This document shows, piece by piece, positions 1-9,244 of a DNA stretch of 64,000 nt. Location of the stretch: positions 1 to 64,000 of the forward strand of contig JALEPJ010000015.1 in NCBI GenBank assembly GCA_022766385.1, in the 5' to 3' direction. The stretch is from Rikenellaceae bacterium (lineage in GTDB: Bacteria; Bacteroidota; Bacteroidia; Bacteroidales; UBA932). The position numbers and the translations under genes were made by a program. Position 1 is the first letter of the stretch; each line of letters starts with the position of its first letter. The notes below the pieces were generated by a model. That model was not told where the DNA came from, searched no databases, and was given only the letters and a program-made list of their open reading frames with translations.

Positions 1-78
1 AAATTTATAAAAAAAAAAGCTTACATGAAAGTACCTAAAAATCGCTATCCGATAGAGTATTCAGTACCTTCCTTCTTC

Positions 79-110
79 AAAAAAAGGAGATGACCGCAAA
101 GGCCATCTCC
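79..110 (-). terminator. Intrinsic terminator after hpf
   Basis: On the minus strand a 10-bp stem with one mismatch (86-95 with 101-110, loop GCAAA) is followed by a run of seven T (complement of 79-85). It lies 24 bases past the hpf stop codon and so ends that transcript. Bases 1-78 hold nothing I can identify. Confidence 0.75.
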
Positions 111-133
111 AGCTCATAGTATCAATATGTAGG

Positions 134-427
134 TTATGCTTCTGACTGTTTCTCCTTGAAACGGGTAATCTTCTCCTTCATAGCGTCAGCTGCCTCTGTT
201 ACGGCATCTTCGAAGGTCTTGGCATGTCTCTCGATAACCAGCTCCTGTCCCGGAACGTGAGTCATAATCTTTACCTTCTTGTTATCAGGCTCCTGCAGCA
301 AAGAAAGGACCACTTCTACCGTCTCCAATCCATCAAAAAACTTCTCGAGTTTGGAAACTTTCTTCTCGACGAATGCAATCAGCTTCTGATCGGCGTCGAA
401 CTTCAGGGATTTGATCTTAATTTCCAT
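134..427 (-). CDS. hpf: Ribosome hibernation promoting factor, short form
   Basis: The product is a 97-residue HPF/RaiA-family protein, which in known members binds the 30S decoding region and inactivates ribosomes in slow growth. It opens with the strand MEIKIKSLKF, followed by a helix ending in KVSKLEKFF and the family-type block RHAKTFEDAVTEAADAM near residues 67-83. It has only the S30AE domain, without the C-terminal dimerisation domain of long HPF, as is common in Bacteroidetes. The gene stands alone: 109 bases separate it from pbpC upstream and a terminator follows it. I found no perfect TAnnTTTG box in the upstream gap (428-536), so its promoter is unresolved. Confidence 0.93.
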   Translation of the reverse strand: MEIKIKSLKFDADQKLIAFVEKKVSKLEKFFDGLETVEVVLSLLQEPDNKKVKIMTHVPGQELVIERHAKTFEDAVTEAADAMKEKITRFKEKQSEA

Positions 428-536
428 AATTACCTAAATTAAGGCCCCAAAAGGGCAATTGATAACTGAATTCGGTGTTAAATATAAGAAAATATTCAAC
501 AATATCCCTGCCGAAATGCATTATTTTTAAAAAAAT

Positions 537-2822
537 CTACCTGTCGCCCTTCTCAATAGTAAAATTTATGCTTAAGCTATTGCCATCCGCATCTACCACA
601 GTCACAGTATGGTCTCCGGGGTCGGGCAAAAGCCTCATCCGGTGCAGAAAGCGGGTGCTGCCCACATATCCATCGTCAAGATGCCAGAACAGTTCGGTAT
701 CAGGGTCAGAATGCGCCAGATTGAAAACAATTCCCTGAAGAGAGCCATCAAGCTGACGGGGAATGGAGATTCTGCTACCGGGCTCAGGGTAGATGAACTC
801 CATAGGAAGATAGCCATCACCAAGTTTCGACCCGGGCTTGAGGGGAGGCAGCGGCCTGTAAGCGCTGTGTCGTGAACGGTAGTACCACTCCATCGAAGGA
901 GGAAGCAGGAACATTGTGGCAATGACGCCGTCCGGATCAGCAGGATCGGTCCTCCATTTGCCGTCGGAGCTTAAAGTCACCTTCCTGTGATATGGGCAAG
1001 CTTCGCTTCTCAGTGCATTTGCAGGCAGTCTGAGCAGTTCCCTTTCGGGGCAATCCACGGATGCCAACATACCCGACTCGGGGCAAAGTTCAGCCTCAAT
1101 GAAATCCTCGGGGTCTGCGAACCAATCCGAAGATGGAAGGAGATTGAAAAGGTCAAAGAGTACGGGGCCAGCGGTTCTGGCACCGACAAGACCAGGGCTG
1201 CCCTGTCCCTGAGCGTTTCCCGCCCATACTCCGACTGCATAATCCCTTGTCACTCCTACTGCCCAGGCATCTCTGAAACCGAAACTCGTACCGGTTTTCC
1301 AAGCGATTCTTGGCACGGAAGATATCATACGCCAATCCATCTGATCAGGTCGGTTGACTTCCTTCAAGGCATCGAAGGTCCACCATAGCGCGCAGGCATC
1401 ATTGAAAGGGAATGTATCCGGAACCCAGGAGCAATCCTGATAACGTGCAGCCAGCGCCGCATAAGCGCGCGTTACATCTTCGAGAGTCACCTCGGCTCCT
1501 CCCAAAATCAGTGAAAGGCCGTAAACCGAAGGGCTTCTGGTCAAGGTACTTAGGCCCGCTGCCCGGAGCAATTCGTGGAAACGCGGCACTCCATAGCTAC
1601 GCAGCATTTGAACGGCAGGTACATTGAGAGAGCGGGCAAGAGCCTCGGATGCGGGTACTGCACCATCGAACTGCCGGTCGAAGTTCTGGGGCGAGAAGCC
1701 GTTTATATTGACAGGAAGATCCGGTAGCAGGCTATGAGGGAGCAGAGCGCCGTCCTGGAGCATGGCACAATAGAGGAAGGGCTTGAGTATGCTCCCGGAG
1801 CTCCTCGGAGCACGGACTATATCTACCTGTGCTCCTGCTCTGGCATCAGCCGCATTGGCATTGCCAACATAAGCGAGAATCTTGCAGTTATGGACGTCCA
1901 CGACGATTGCCGCGAGATCATTGATGCCGTTTTGGGCAAGCTGCCTATTCCATCTGTCGGTCAGAGCCAGCACCCTGCGCTGCAGGGAGAGGTCAATATC
2001 CGTATGCACCATTCCACCCTCATCTCCTTTGCAATATCTTTCGAGCAAATGGGGCGCATATTGAGGCAATGGCAAAGGTTCATCCGGCAGAGCCTCGGAG
2101 CAGGCGAGTGCAAAATCCGTCCCGTCCAGCTTCCCCTGCTCGAAAAGCCTGAACAGCAGATTATTGCGTTTCGCCAGAAGTTTCTCCCTGTTTCTGCTGA
2201 CATGCAATTGGGATGGGGCATTGGGCAATACGGCCAGCAATGCCGCTTCCGCCCAAGAAAGCTCGTCGGCATCGTGACCGAAGTAGCGCCAAGAGGCCGC
2301 GTCAATGCCGACGACATTGCCCCCGAAAGGCGCGTTTGCCGCGTACAGGGACAGTATCTGCTCTTTTGTGGCAAAGCGTTCAAGCTGAACGGCTTTCAGA
2401 GTCTCAGTGCACTTGCGCCCTATGGTGCGGGGGCCAGGGTCCGAGAGACGTATGAGTTGCATGGTGATAGTGCTGCCTCCGCTGACTATATGTCCGGCGC
2501 GGAGGTTCTGGAAGGCGGCGCGGACCATCGCGGCAGGATTGACACCGGGATGAGCCCAAAAGCAGCGATCCTCGAATTCCGTAAGCGCAATGGCATATTT
2601 CTCAGGCACTTTCCCGCTCGGAGGAAAGCGCCATTGCCCATCGGCAGCAATTCTGGCACCCAACAGTTCACCCTTGGCGTCCAGAAGCACGGTCGAATAC
2701 TTCACGTCCTTGATAAGAGCGCGGGGTGCGGCCACGACCTGGAGAAGGAAAACTGCCGATACCAGGACCAGAGTCAAAGCATTATCTGTCCACGACAGTC
2801 TTTCCCGAAGCGGTGTTCGCAT
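537..2822 (-). CDS. pbpC: Penicillin-binding protein 1C (glycosyltransferase/transpeptidase)
   Basis: This is a bifunctional class A peptidoglycan synthase of 761 residues, anchored by an N-terminal membrane helix (about residues 14-33). The glycosyltransferase domain shows EDRCFWAHPGVN and GGSTITMQLIRL (about 85-130). The transpeptidase domain has the SxxK motif in SGSILKPF (about 342-349), SLN in ARSLNVPA, and KTG in AWKTGTSFG (about 508). A C-terminal PBP1C domain covers roughly the last 90 residues. The start overlaps the end of the alpha-2-macroglobulin gene by 41 bases, so the two are probably translationally coupled. In E. coli the homologue yfhM also sits beside pbpC; the pair is thought to repair and protect the wall after damage by attackers. 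Confidence 0.95.
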   Translation of the reverse strand: MRTPLRERLSWTDNALTLVLVSAVFLLQVVAAPRALIKDVKYSTVLLDAKGELLGARIAADGQWRFPPSGKVPEKYAIALTEFEDRCFWAHPGVNPAAMVRAAFQNLRAGHIVSGGSTITMQLIRLSDPGPRTIGRKCTETLKAVQLERFATKEQILSLYAANAPFGGNVVGIDAASWRYFGHDADELSWAEAALLAVLPNAPSQLHVSRNREKLLAKRNNLLFRLFEQGKLDGTDFALACSEALPDEPLPLPQYAPHLLERYCKGDEGGMVHTDIDLSLQRRVLALTDRWNRQLAQNGINDLAAIVVDVHNCKILAYVGNANAADARAGAQVDIVRAPRSSGSILKPFLYCAMLQDGALLPHSLLPDLPVNINGFSPQNFDRQFDGAVPASEALARSLNVPAVQMLRSYGVPRFHELLRAAGLSTLTRSPSVYGLSLILGGAEVTLEDVTRAYAALAARYQDCSWVPDTFPFNDACALWWTFDALKEVNRPDQMDWRMISSVPRIAWKTGTSFGFRDAWAVGVTRDYAVGVWAGNAQGQGSPGLVGARTAGPVLFDLFNLLPSSDWFADPEDFIEAELCPESGMLASVDCPERELLRLPANALRSEACPYHRKVTLSSDGKWRTDPADPDGVIATMFLLPPSMEWYYRSRHSAYRPLPPLKPGSKLGDGYLPMEFIYPEPGSRISIPRQLDGSLQGIVFNLAHSDPDTELFWHLDDGYVGSTRFLHRMRLLPDPGDHTVTVVDADGNSLSINFTIEKGDR

Positions 2823-5800
2823 ATACTGAAGTATCGTACATTGCCTCGCAGCTTATTGCAGGCAGAGCATATTCGCCTGCATAGGCCGCCCTGAGGCGTA
2901 TTGTGAAGAGCCTTTTCGATGAAGCCGGAAGATCGAAGTACCATATAGCCCTGTCGTCACGTATATCCTTATATGTGCATTCACCACCCAGTTCTATATC
3001 TCCCGGGAGTCGCCCGCTTAATATTTCCCAGCCAGAAGGAATCAGGCAGGTCAGGGCCAGACTTCGGCGGACTACAGGGTCAGGATTTGTGACGACAATG
3101 CTGGCAGTGAAGTCACTGCCCTGCTTAAGGCGTGAGACCTGAAGATCCCGGCCTTCAGCATCGCTGTATTGCACTGACAATGAAAGACCCGAGCTGCGCG
3201 CAGGAACAGGCTCGCCTATGCCTGCAGAACGGCTTGTCAATAGTGAGGCATACACAGGTCCGTCTGAAAGATTCTTGATTTCCAGGAAGGAATTGGATGT
3301 GTCAATGTCAAGAGTCACGGTGGATTTAGCACTCTTGATTTCTCTCTGAGTGCCTGTATCAAGGGTCAGGTCCATGGCCGTATTGCCAAGCTTTCCTGCG
3401 AGCCTGTTCATTGCCAGGGAAGCGAAAGCAGCATACTGAGTATCCCAAGAGTCCTTCCTGAATTCATCCGCGACCTCTGTGGCAAGTTCAACAGCAACTT
3501 GCATTGCATCGATGAGCACGGCCGTTTCCAGCATCATTGCCTTATCCTTTGAAGAGCCATAGGTATAAGTTCCAGGCTCAGTGTCAGGGTTCTCGGTATC
3601 CAGTTTCTCAACCAGCTGCTTGGCGACATTAAGCTTTCCTGCCAAGGCATAGGCTGCAGCCAGTCTCCAGCGAGCCTGATTGGTCAGGGATTCCGCTACT
3701 TTGAGGCGGTTCATTGCCCCTTCATCCGCGGCGGAAGCAAGAGCCAGAGTGTATAGTCTATAGGCCTGGATATAGTCACGGTACCTATAGTCGGAGCTAT
3801 GTTTGTAATTCTGCGCAGCCTTCTTCTGGAACTTGCTCCAAGCGGAAAGCGTTGCCTTGTTTACACTGTAGCCCAGCTTTGAGGCCTCAACGAGGAACTG
3901 TCCCGCCATTGAGCTGACCCATTCGTCGGCTGAGGACTGTCCTGGCCAATAGGCAAAGCCTCCATCAGGAAGCTGCCTTCCGTAAAGGTCTTTAATCGTC
4001 TCATTTATCATACGGTCAGCAGAAACGGCATTGCCTTCGCTTAGAAACTGTTTTATGTAAATCAGGCTCATGCCCTTGGAGGCGAGCTGTTCTGTGCAGT
4101 CATATGGATAGCCTGAGGCATAGTCAAAGAGTCCGTCAAAGTCGACAGACGGAAAGTTGGAAAGCTGCAAACTTGCCTTGGAATCTGTCGAAGGCTCGAA
4201 TTCAAAGCGTTCCGTTTTGCCAGCCCTGATATAGGCTGTCTGCAAAATATTGGAAGAACGGCCGGGATTGCGCACTTCCAGACTGATGGTCTCCTCAGCC
4301 TTGTAGGAAGAGCTTTCCGCCCTAACCGTGACTTTGGCAATACCCTCCTGAGAGGAGCTTGCCAGCTCAAAGAATGCCATACTGTCTCCATTTCCTTCGA
4401 AAACAAGGCTGCAATCCTGCTCTGAAATCACGGTCAAAGGGCCCTCGACCTTTACGCTCAATTTAACCTTCCTGACATCCTCCTCCATCGCGAAGACATT
4501 GACAGGAAGCAGACATTTCTCCGAAGTACCGAGCACTCTCGGGAGTGTTGGCAATATCATCAGCGGATTCTTGACGGGAACAGTCTTTTCCGCACTTCCA
4601 TAAGCGCGGTCCCTGGCTGCGACCAGCATCACCCGGACTGACCCCACATACATCGGGAGGGTAATCCTGTGCTTTGCCTCTCCTTTATCAAGCGTGAAAG
4701 GACCATAGAACTTCACCACAGGATTGAAACGTCTGTCCTTGGCATTGTCCATCTGTATGTCAATATCACCGCCTATGCTCATCAGAGGCGCGAAACGGCC
4801 GCTGAATGCACCGATCACATCATCATACAGGTCCCAAGTCCTTACGCCCAGGGCCTCGCGTGCATTCATTGCACCCCAAGGGTCCGGGGTCTTGAATGAG
4901 GTGATGTCAAGCAGACCCTCATCAACAATCGCCAAGGTGTAGCTCATAGGCTTGCCGTTCTTTTCCTTGACTTTTACGGTAAACTCTTCCTGAGGGCGTA
5001 TTACATCGGGAATCGTAAGCTGGGGCTCCAGATGCGAAGCCTTGTTTTCCACAAGCACAGGCTGAACGCCGTACATTCTAAGAGGCAGGTCATTGGCGCT
5101 ATGGCTATGAGGCTGAAGCATAGAGATATGCACATAGAAGTTCGGGGCCATATCTTCACTCAGCTTGAACTTGAAAGGAGTATCCTTCGAGGCATCGGTA
5201 TGCACCCATTGGCGGGAAATGACCTCTCTGCCGTTTTCTATGGAAACCAGCGCCAAAGCTCCATCCGCGGCAGGAATGAAGACAGTCACATCTTCACCCA
5301 GCTCATATGACTTCTTGTCTGTCGTGAAACTGAGCATAGTCAGGCCATCAGGGTCTCTCTTGTCTGAACGTCCCCTCCAGCTTGGCCAATCGGCATATAC
5401 TGTTCCACCGGAAGCATGACCGCTGCTGAGGTCCTTCACATAGATCAGATAGCGTCCCCATTCAGGATAATCCACTCTGAACTTGATTTTGACAGGAGTC
5501 CTTTCCGAGATGAAACTGCCCTCTGCTATGGCTTTAGCGCCCCTGCCATTGACATAGGAATCAAGCGACTCACGGCCGCTCTCCCACCACCAGCTCCAGT
5601 CGAGTTTGAAAATCCTGTACTCAATGTGATCTCCCACTACCACTTTCCCTTCAGCATCAAGGACGATGACAGGAATTTCGTGGTCCATATCGGTATCCAG
5701 GGTCTCACCCGAGTTCAGTTTCACTCCAACAAAGGACGGGAAAGGTGCAAAACTCTTCATAAGGGTATTGACACTCGCGTCGCCTCCTTTCTCCATGACC

Positions 5801-8253
5801 CGTGTCGTAATACGGGCATTGAGCATACCGGGAGCATCCTCACATCGAGGCATAATCAGGTCAGAAACAGCTTTTCCCTCATCATCCAGAACAGTTTCGA
5901 AGATTGTCTTTGAGGAGCTGCTGTAATCCGATACAGGATTGTCGAAGCAATAGTCTTCATATCCCTTGAAAGCGGTCCTTCCTTTTGTGAGCTTCATCTC
6001 CACGACGGCTTTCAATCCCGCGGCAGGAGGTCCTGTCAGCCAGGAAGACTTGAGTTCCAAATGCTCTTTCTTTCCCGCCTCAAGAATATCCTTGTCTGTG
6101 TCCAGGGTAATCTTCAGTCTGTTTGCCTTGATGGTTTCTATAGGCAGGGCTTTATGGAAAACAGCTCCTCCAATCTTGAAATATGCCTGCCATGTACCTG
6201 TAGGATCATCCTGGGCAGTCGGGACGTGGAATACATAGAGTCCATTCCTGCCGGAACTGTTCGATTGCTTGGAATGATATTGCCCCTCCGGCGTATAGAG
6301 TTCCATTGTAAGCGGGTGGTTTTCAGGAAGAAGCTTACCCTTATCCTCAACCATAATCGACAAATGCAGGGTATCCCCAGGCCTCCATACTCCCCTCTCG
6401 CCGTAAATGTAGGCCTTTAGGCCTGATGAAAGTTTCTCACCTCCGACATCAAAGCGGCTTAAGGACTTCTCAAGGCCGTCAGCAAGCTTGAGGTAGCCTG
6501 TCATTTTCCCGTCCTTCACGACTATCGCGAAAGGCTTGCGCTCCAGTTCAAGCAGGGCAAAACCGTCGGCATCAGTTCTGGCGCGCCCCATTTCCTGAAG
6601 CTGGAAGTTGTAGGCAATGGCCTCGGCTCCAGATATGGGCTTGGCACTGATGATGTCATTGACACTGATCCAGCACCTGCCGTCGTCTGCAGTTTTGGCA
6701 ATAATTCCTAAATTGGAACAGAGCAGATTGCAATACGGGAAGCGCTCCGCTTGCATATAATAGCTGAGGCTCGCAGGATTGTCACTGTCCTTCCAGTCAT
6801 AGCTGTTCCAGTCGTAAAAATTATCGTAATAGTAGGCGTTGGGAATATCCCATACGGCCTCATCCTCTTCGCTGAGGCCAGATTCCCGCAACTCCGTCAA
6901 TGATGGGTCCGGGAGCGCATCGAGAGCTGCATATATGCTGCAATCCTTGTCAAAAGAGAGCCTTATCCTATATATGGCACCGGGCTCCTTTTTGAAAAGA
7001 TTGCTCAAATCCACCGAATAGAGTTCCTCGCGGCGAAGGTCCTTGTCAGGGTCAGAGTCAAGCCTTACCCGGGTTCTGCAGACGAGGCGTCCTGAGCGCC
7101 TTAGACCGTCATCACCACCATTCAAGTCATTGTCCTGAAGGAACATCAGAATATTGTCCTCGAAGATGCGTATGACGCTGACATCCACGGCCCTCAGGCC
7201 TATTGCCCTGAATGGGAGAAGCAGCTGGGAAGCATCCGGCAATATGCTTCCGTTAAAGGCAAAACTCACTGAAGGTTTGATTGCAGATGAGTTGAAGGAT
7301 AACTCTTTGTCCTCGCCCATCCTGTTTCCGGCGAAATCCTTCAGTTCGGAGGATACTTTCAACTTAATAGAAGAATCCGGCATTGAATCGAAGAAAAGCT
7401 TCACAAAATTGTCATCAAGACTGGCGTATGATCGGCCGACACCCTCCAGAACGAGAAAGCCCTTATCAGTTGACGACGGGTCGAGAGCTTCTGAAAAGCT
7501 GAGTTCAATATAAGGGTCAGTCCCTTCATTGAGCTTGGCCGAAACGAGTTTGAATGAGGACATTGCCGGAATGAGCACATCCTCCGTCAGTTTCGAAGCA
7601 TAGCCCTTCGAAGTGGCATCCACACGTATTTTCAGATTTGCATCACGTTTTGACCTGTGAATGTCCGCAATCTCAAATCTGTAACTGTTGCCCGAACTGC
7701 CATTGAGAACCTTCAGGCTTGGAGACGGGCTTATTCCACTCAGGTCAAAGCAAGAAGCCAGCTCATCCACATCCATCGGCTCGCTCAAACTTATTGTTCC
7801 CTCAAGCTTGGCAATCTCGGGATTATCTGCAGAGATTCTGACTCCGTCAAGCTTGATTGATAGGGATTTAGGGGCAACTTCGAAACTAAAGTCGAACTTC
7901 TTCAGCGCTGCGTTTCTCACCTCTGTCACAGCCGCCAGATTGAAAGAGGCCTTGTACCGGGTACCCGGGGACAAAGAGCCTTCTTCGGGCAAAAACTCAA
8001 CGGATGAGGATGACAGCCAGCGAACCTCTCCCTTGAGAGAGGGGCTGAAAGAGAACAGATTGGCATCCTCACTCTTCAGAACATCATAAGCGAAATCGAT
8101 GCGCACATTCGAGGAAGATGAAACAACGCCACCTGTATAGGCTTTGATATAAGTGGCAAACTCTTGTGAAGGATAGGAATCTTGTGAGCCTTTGCAGGAA
8201 ACCAAAGCCATAACGCAAAGGAAGCTCACTGCCAAAAAACGGAAAGCTCTCAT
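2782..8253 (-). CDS. Bacterial alpha-2-macroglobulin family lipoprotein
   Basis: This 1823-residue periplasmic protease-trapping protein resembles E. coli YfhM. The N-terminus is a lipoprotein signal with lipobox ALVSC at about residue 20. Multiple MG-type beta domains fill the first 1200 residues. The intact thioester motif CTEQ lies near residue 1385 (around position 4100), followed by alpha-helical thioester-domain repeats such as DGGFAYWPGQ. Known members trap and covalently bind proteases that enter the periplasm. It is the fourth gene of a minus-strand run (hsdR-N-like, cca, xerC-like, this, pbpC), starting 9 bases after the recombinase, and its end overlaps pbpC. Its length is near the family maximum, probably because of extra N-terminal domains. 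Confidence 0.93.
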   Translation of the reverse strand: MRAFRFLAVSFLCVMALVSCKGSQDSYPSQEFATYIKAYTGGVVSSSSNVRIDFAYDVLKSEDANLFSFSPSLKGEVRWLSSSSVEFLPEEGSLSPGTRYKASFNLAAVTEVRNAALKKFDFSFEVAPKSLSIKLDGVRISADNPEIAKLEGTISLSEPMDVDELASCFDLSGISPSPSLKVLNGSSGNSYRFEIADIHRSKRDANLKIRVDATSKGYASKLTEDVLIPAMSSFKLVSAKLNEGTDPYIELSFSEALDPSSTDKGFLVLEGVGRSYASLDDNFVKLFFDSMPDSSIKLKVSSELKDFAGNRMGEDKELSFNSSAIKPSVSFAFNGSILPDASQLLLPFRAIGLRAVDVSVIRIFEDNILMFLQDNDLNGGDDGLRRSGRLVCRTRVRLDSDPDKDLRREELYSVDLSNLFKKEPGAIYRIRLSFDKDCSIYAALDALPDPSLTELRESGLSEEDEAVWDIPNAYYYDNFYDWNSYDWKDSDNPASLSYYMQAERFPYCNLLCSNLGIIAKTADDGRCWISVNDIISAKPISGAEAIAYNFQLQEMGRARTDADGFALLELERKPFAIVVKDGKMTGYLKLADGLEKSLSRFDVGGEKLSSGLKAYIYGERGVWRPGDTLHLSIMVEDKGKLLPENHPLTMELYTPEGQYHSKQSNSSGRNGLYVFHVPTAQDDPTGTWQAYFKIGGAVFHKALPIETIKANRLKITLDTDKDILEAGKKEHLELKSSWLTGPPAAGLKAVVEMKLTKGRTAFKGYEDYCFDNPVSDYSSSSKTIFETVLDDEGKAVSDLIMPRCEDAPGMLNARITTRVMEKGGDASVNTLMKSFAPFPSFVGVKLNSGETLDTDMDHEIPVIVLDAEGKVVVGDHIEYRIFKLDWSWWWESGRESLDSYVNGRGAKAIAEGSFISERTPVKIKFRVDYPEWGRYLIYVKDLSSGHASGGTVYADWPSWRGRSDKRDPDGLTMLSFTTDKKSYELGEDVTVFIPAADGALALVSIENGREVISRQWVHTDASKDTPFKFKLSEDMAPNFYVHISMLQPHSHSANDLPLRMYGVQPVLVENKASHLEPQLTIPDVIRPQEEFTVKVKEKNGKPMSYTLAIVDEGLLDITSFKTPDPWGAMNAREALGVRTWDLYDDVIGAFSGRFAPLMSIGGDIDIQMDNAKDRRFNPVVKFYGPFTLDKGEAKHRITLPMYVGSVRVMLVAARDRAYGSAEKTVPVKNPLMILPTLPRVLGTSEKCLLPVNVFAMEEDVRKVKLSVKVEGPLTVISEQDCSLVFEGNGDSMAFFELASSSQEGIAKVTVRAESSSYKAEETISLEVRNPGRSSNILQTAYIRAGKTERFEFEPSTDSKASLQLSNFPSVDFDGLFDYASGYPYDCTEQLASKGMSLIYIKQFLSEGNAVSADRMINETIKDLYGRQLPDGGFAYWPGQSSADEWVSSMAGQFLVEASKLGYSVNKATLSAWSKFQKKAAQNYKHSSDYRYRDYIQAYRLYTLALASAADEGAMNRLKVAESLTNQARWRLAAAYALAGKLNVAKQLVEKLDTENPDTEPGTYTYGSSKDKAMMLETAVLIDAMQVAVELATEVADEFRKDSWDTQYAAFASLAMNRLAGKLGNTAMDLTLDTGTQREIKSAKSTVTLDIDTSNSFLEIKNLSDGPVYASLLTSRSAGIGEPVPARSSGLSLSVQYSDAEGRDLQVSRLKQGSDFTASIVVTNPDPVVRRSLALTCLIPSGWEILSGRLPGDIELGGECTYKDIRDDRAIWYFDLPASSKRLFTIRLRAAYAGEYALPAISCEAMYDTSVYANTASGKTVVDR

Positions 8254-8262
8254 ATTCGGATA

Positions 8263-9237
8263 CTATTTTTCTTTTGCCCGCGGATGAGCATTGGTATATA
8301 CTTTTTTCAGTTTTTCAATTGAATTATGAGTATAGACCTGGGTGGCTGCAAGGGAAGAATGACCGAGGAACTCCTTGATGGAATTAAGATCCGCACCGTC
8401 ATTCAGCAATTCAGTAGCCAGAGTGTGTCTGAGCACGTGAGGAGATCTCCTGCCGGTAATCCCCGCCACCCCCTTCAATTCAGACTTCACGGCCTTGTCC
8501 ACATATACGGGATACAGTTGTCTGCCCGTTGGGGTCAAGAGCAAGGGGCGGTCAGGCTCCCTGTCAAGTCCAAGGAAAGAGTGCACTGCCTGTTCATACA
8601 GTTCAAGTTCGGCACGAAGTGAAGGGACCAATGGAATTTCCCTGAATCTGTCACCCTTGCCACGGAACTTGAGGACCTGCCTGTGAAAATCCAGATTCTT
8701 GCATTGAAGGCCAATGAGTTCGGCTCTGCGCAATGCAGTATTGTGCAACATAGATACTATAAGGCGATGGAGACGGCGTTCATAAAGTTCCTTGGCCAAT
8801 TTCTCCGAACTGCCTGTTCCGAAACTCTTCAACAGCTCCAGCTCGTCTTCGGAAGCGGCATATGCGCTCTGCTTGAAATATTCATCCATTGACTCTTCCC
8901 GATAGAATTCAGGGAGCCTCTTTTCAAGTTTAGGCCTTGTCACCATATGAACGGGATTGGATTCAAGACGGCCTTCCTTTATCAGGAACTTGCAGAAACC
9001 GCTCAATACGGAAAGATGAAGATTGACTGTCCTTGCGCCCAGTTTTCTTTCGTCAAGCAGATAAACCTCATAATTCCTTACTTCAGTGACATTCAGAACG
9101 GAGCAGAGTTCAGAGCCCTCAGGACAAGAATAGGATTCGAAAGAAGACAGCACATTCCGGTATATCGCCATTGTACGTTCCGAATATCGGCGCACAGTCA
9201 TAATATACCTCAGGTAACTGTCTATCAATCCATCCAT
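8263..9237 (-). CDS. Tyrosine recombinase, XerC/XerD type
   Basis: The product is a site-specific tyrosine recombinase of 324 residues. An N-terminal SAM-like core-binding domain (about 1-95) precedes the catalytic domain. Catalytic residues are visible: Arg in NTALRRAEL (about 171), HxxR in SPHVLRHTLATELL, His in LGHSSLAATQ, and the nucleophile Tyr in QVYTHNSIEKL (about 302). It is of Xer length and lies in a housekeeping operon rather than beside a mobile element, so a role in chromosome dimer resolution (XerC or XerD) is more likely than element integration. Which Xer it is cannot be decided here. It starts 7 bases after the cca stop codon. Confidence 0.9.
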   Translation of the reverse strand: MDGLIDSYLRYIMTVRRYSERTMAIYRNVLSSFESYSCPEGSELCSVLNVTEVRNYEVYLLDERKLGARTVNLHLSVLSGFCKFLIKEGRLESNPVHMVTRPKLEKRLPEFYREESMDEYFKQSAYAASEDELELLKSFGTGSSEKLAKELYERRLHRLIVSMLHNTALRRAELIGLQCKNLDFHRQVLKFRGKGDRFREIPLVPSLRAELELYEQAVHSFLGLDREPDRPLLLTPTGRQLYPVYVDKAVKSELKGVAGITGRRSPHVLRHTLATELLNDGADLNSIKEFLGHSSLAATQVYTHNSIEKLKKVYTNAHPRAKEK

Positions 9238-9244
9238 TTCACAA

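Noticed and set aside
1734..2894. A 386-codon open frame on the plus strand
   Set aside because: It is wholly antisense to pbpC and the alpha-2-macroglobulin end, which have clear motifs. Its translation shows no fold-like pattern.
8263..9237. The tyrosine recombinase as an integrase of a mobile element
   Set aside because: No attachment repeats, tRNA target or cargo lie nearby, and it is inside a housekeeping gene run at Xer length.
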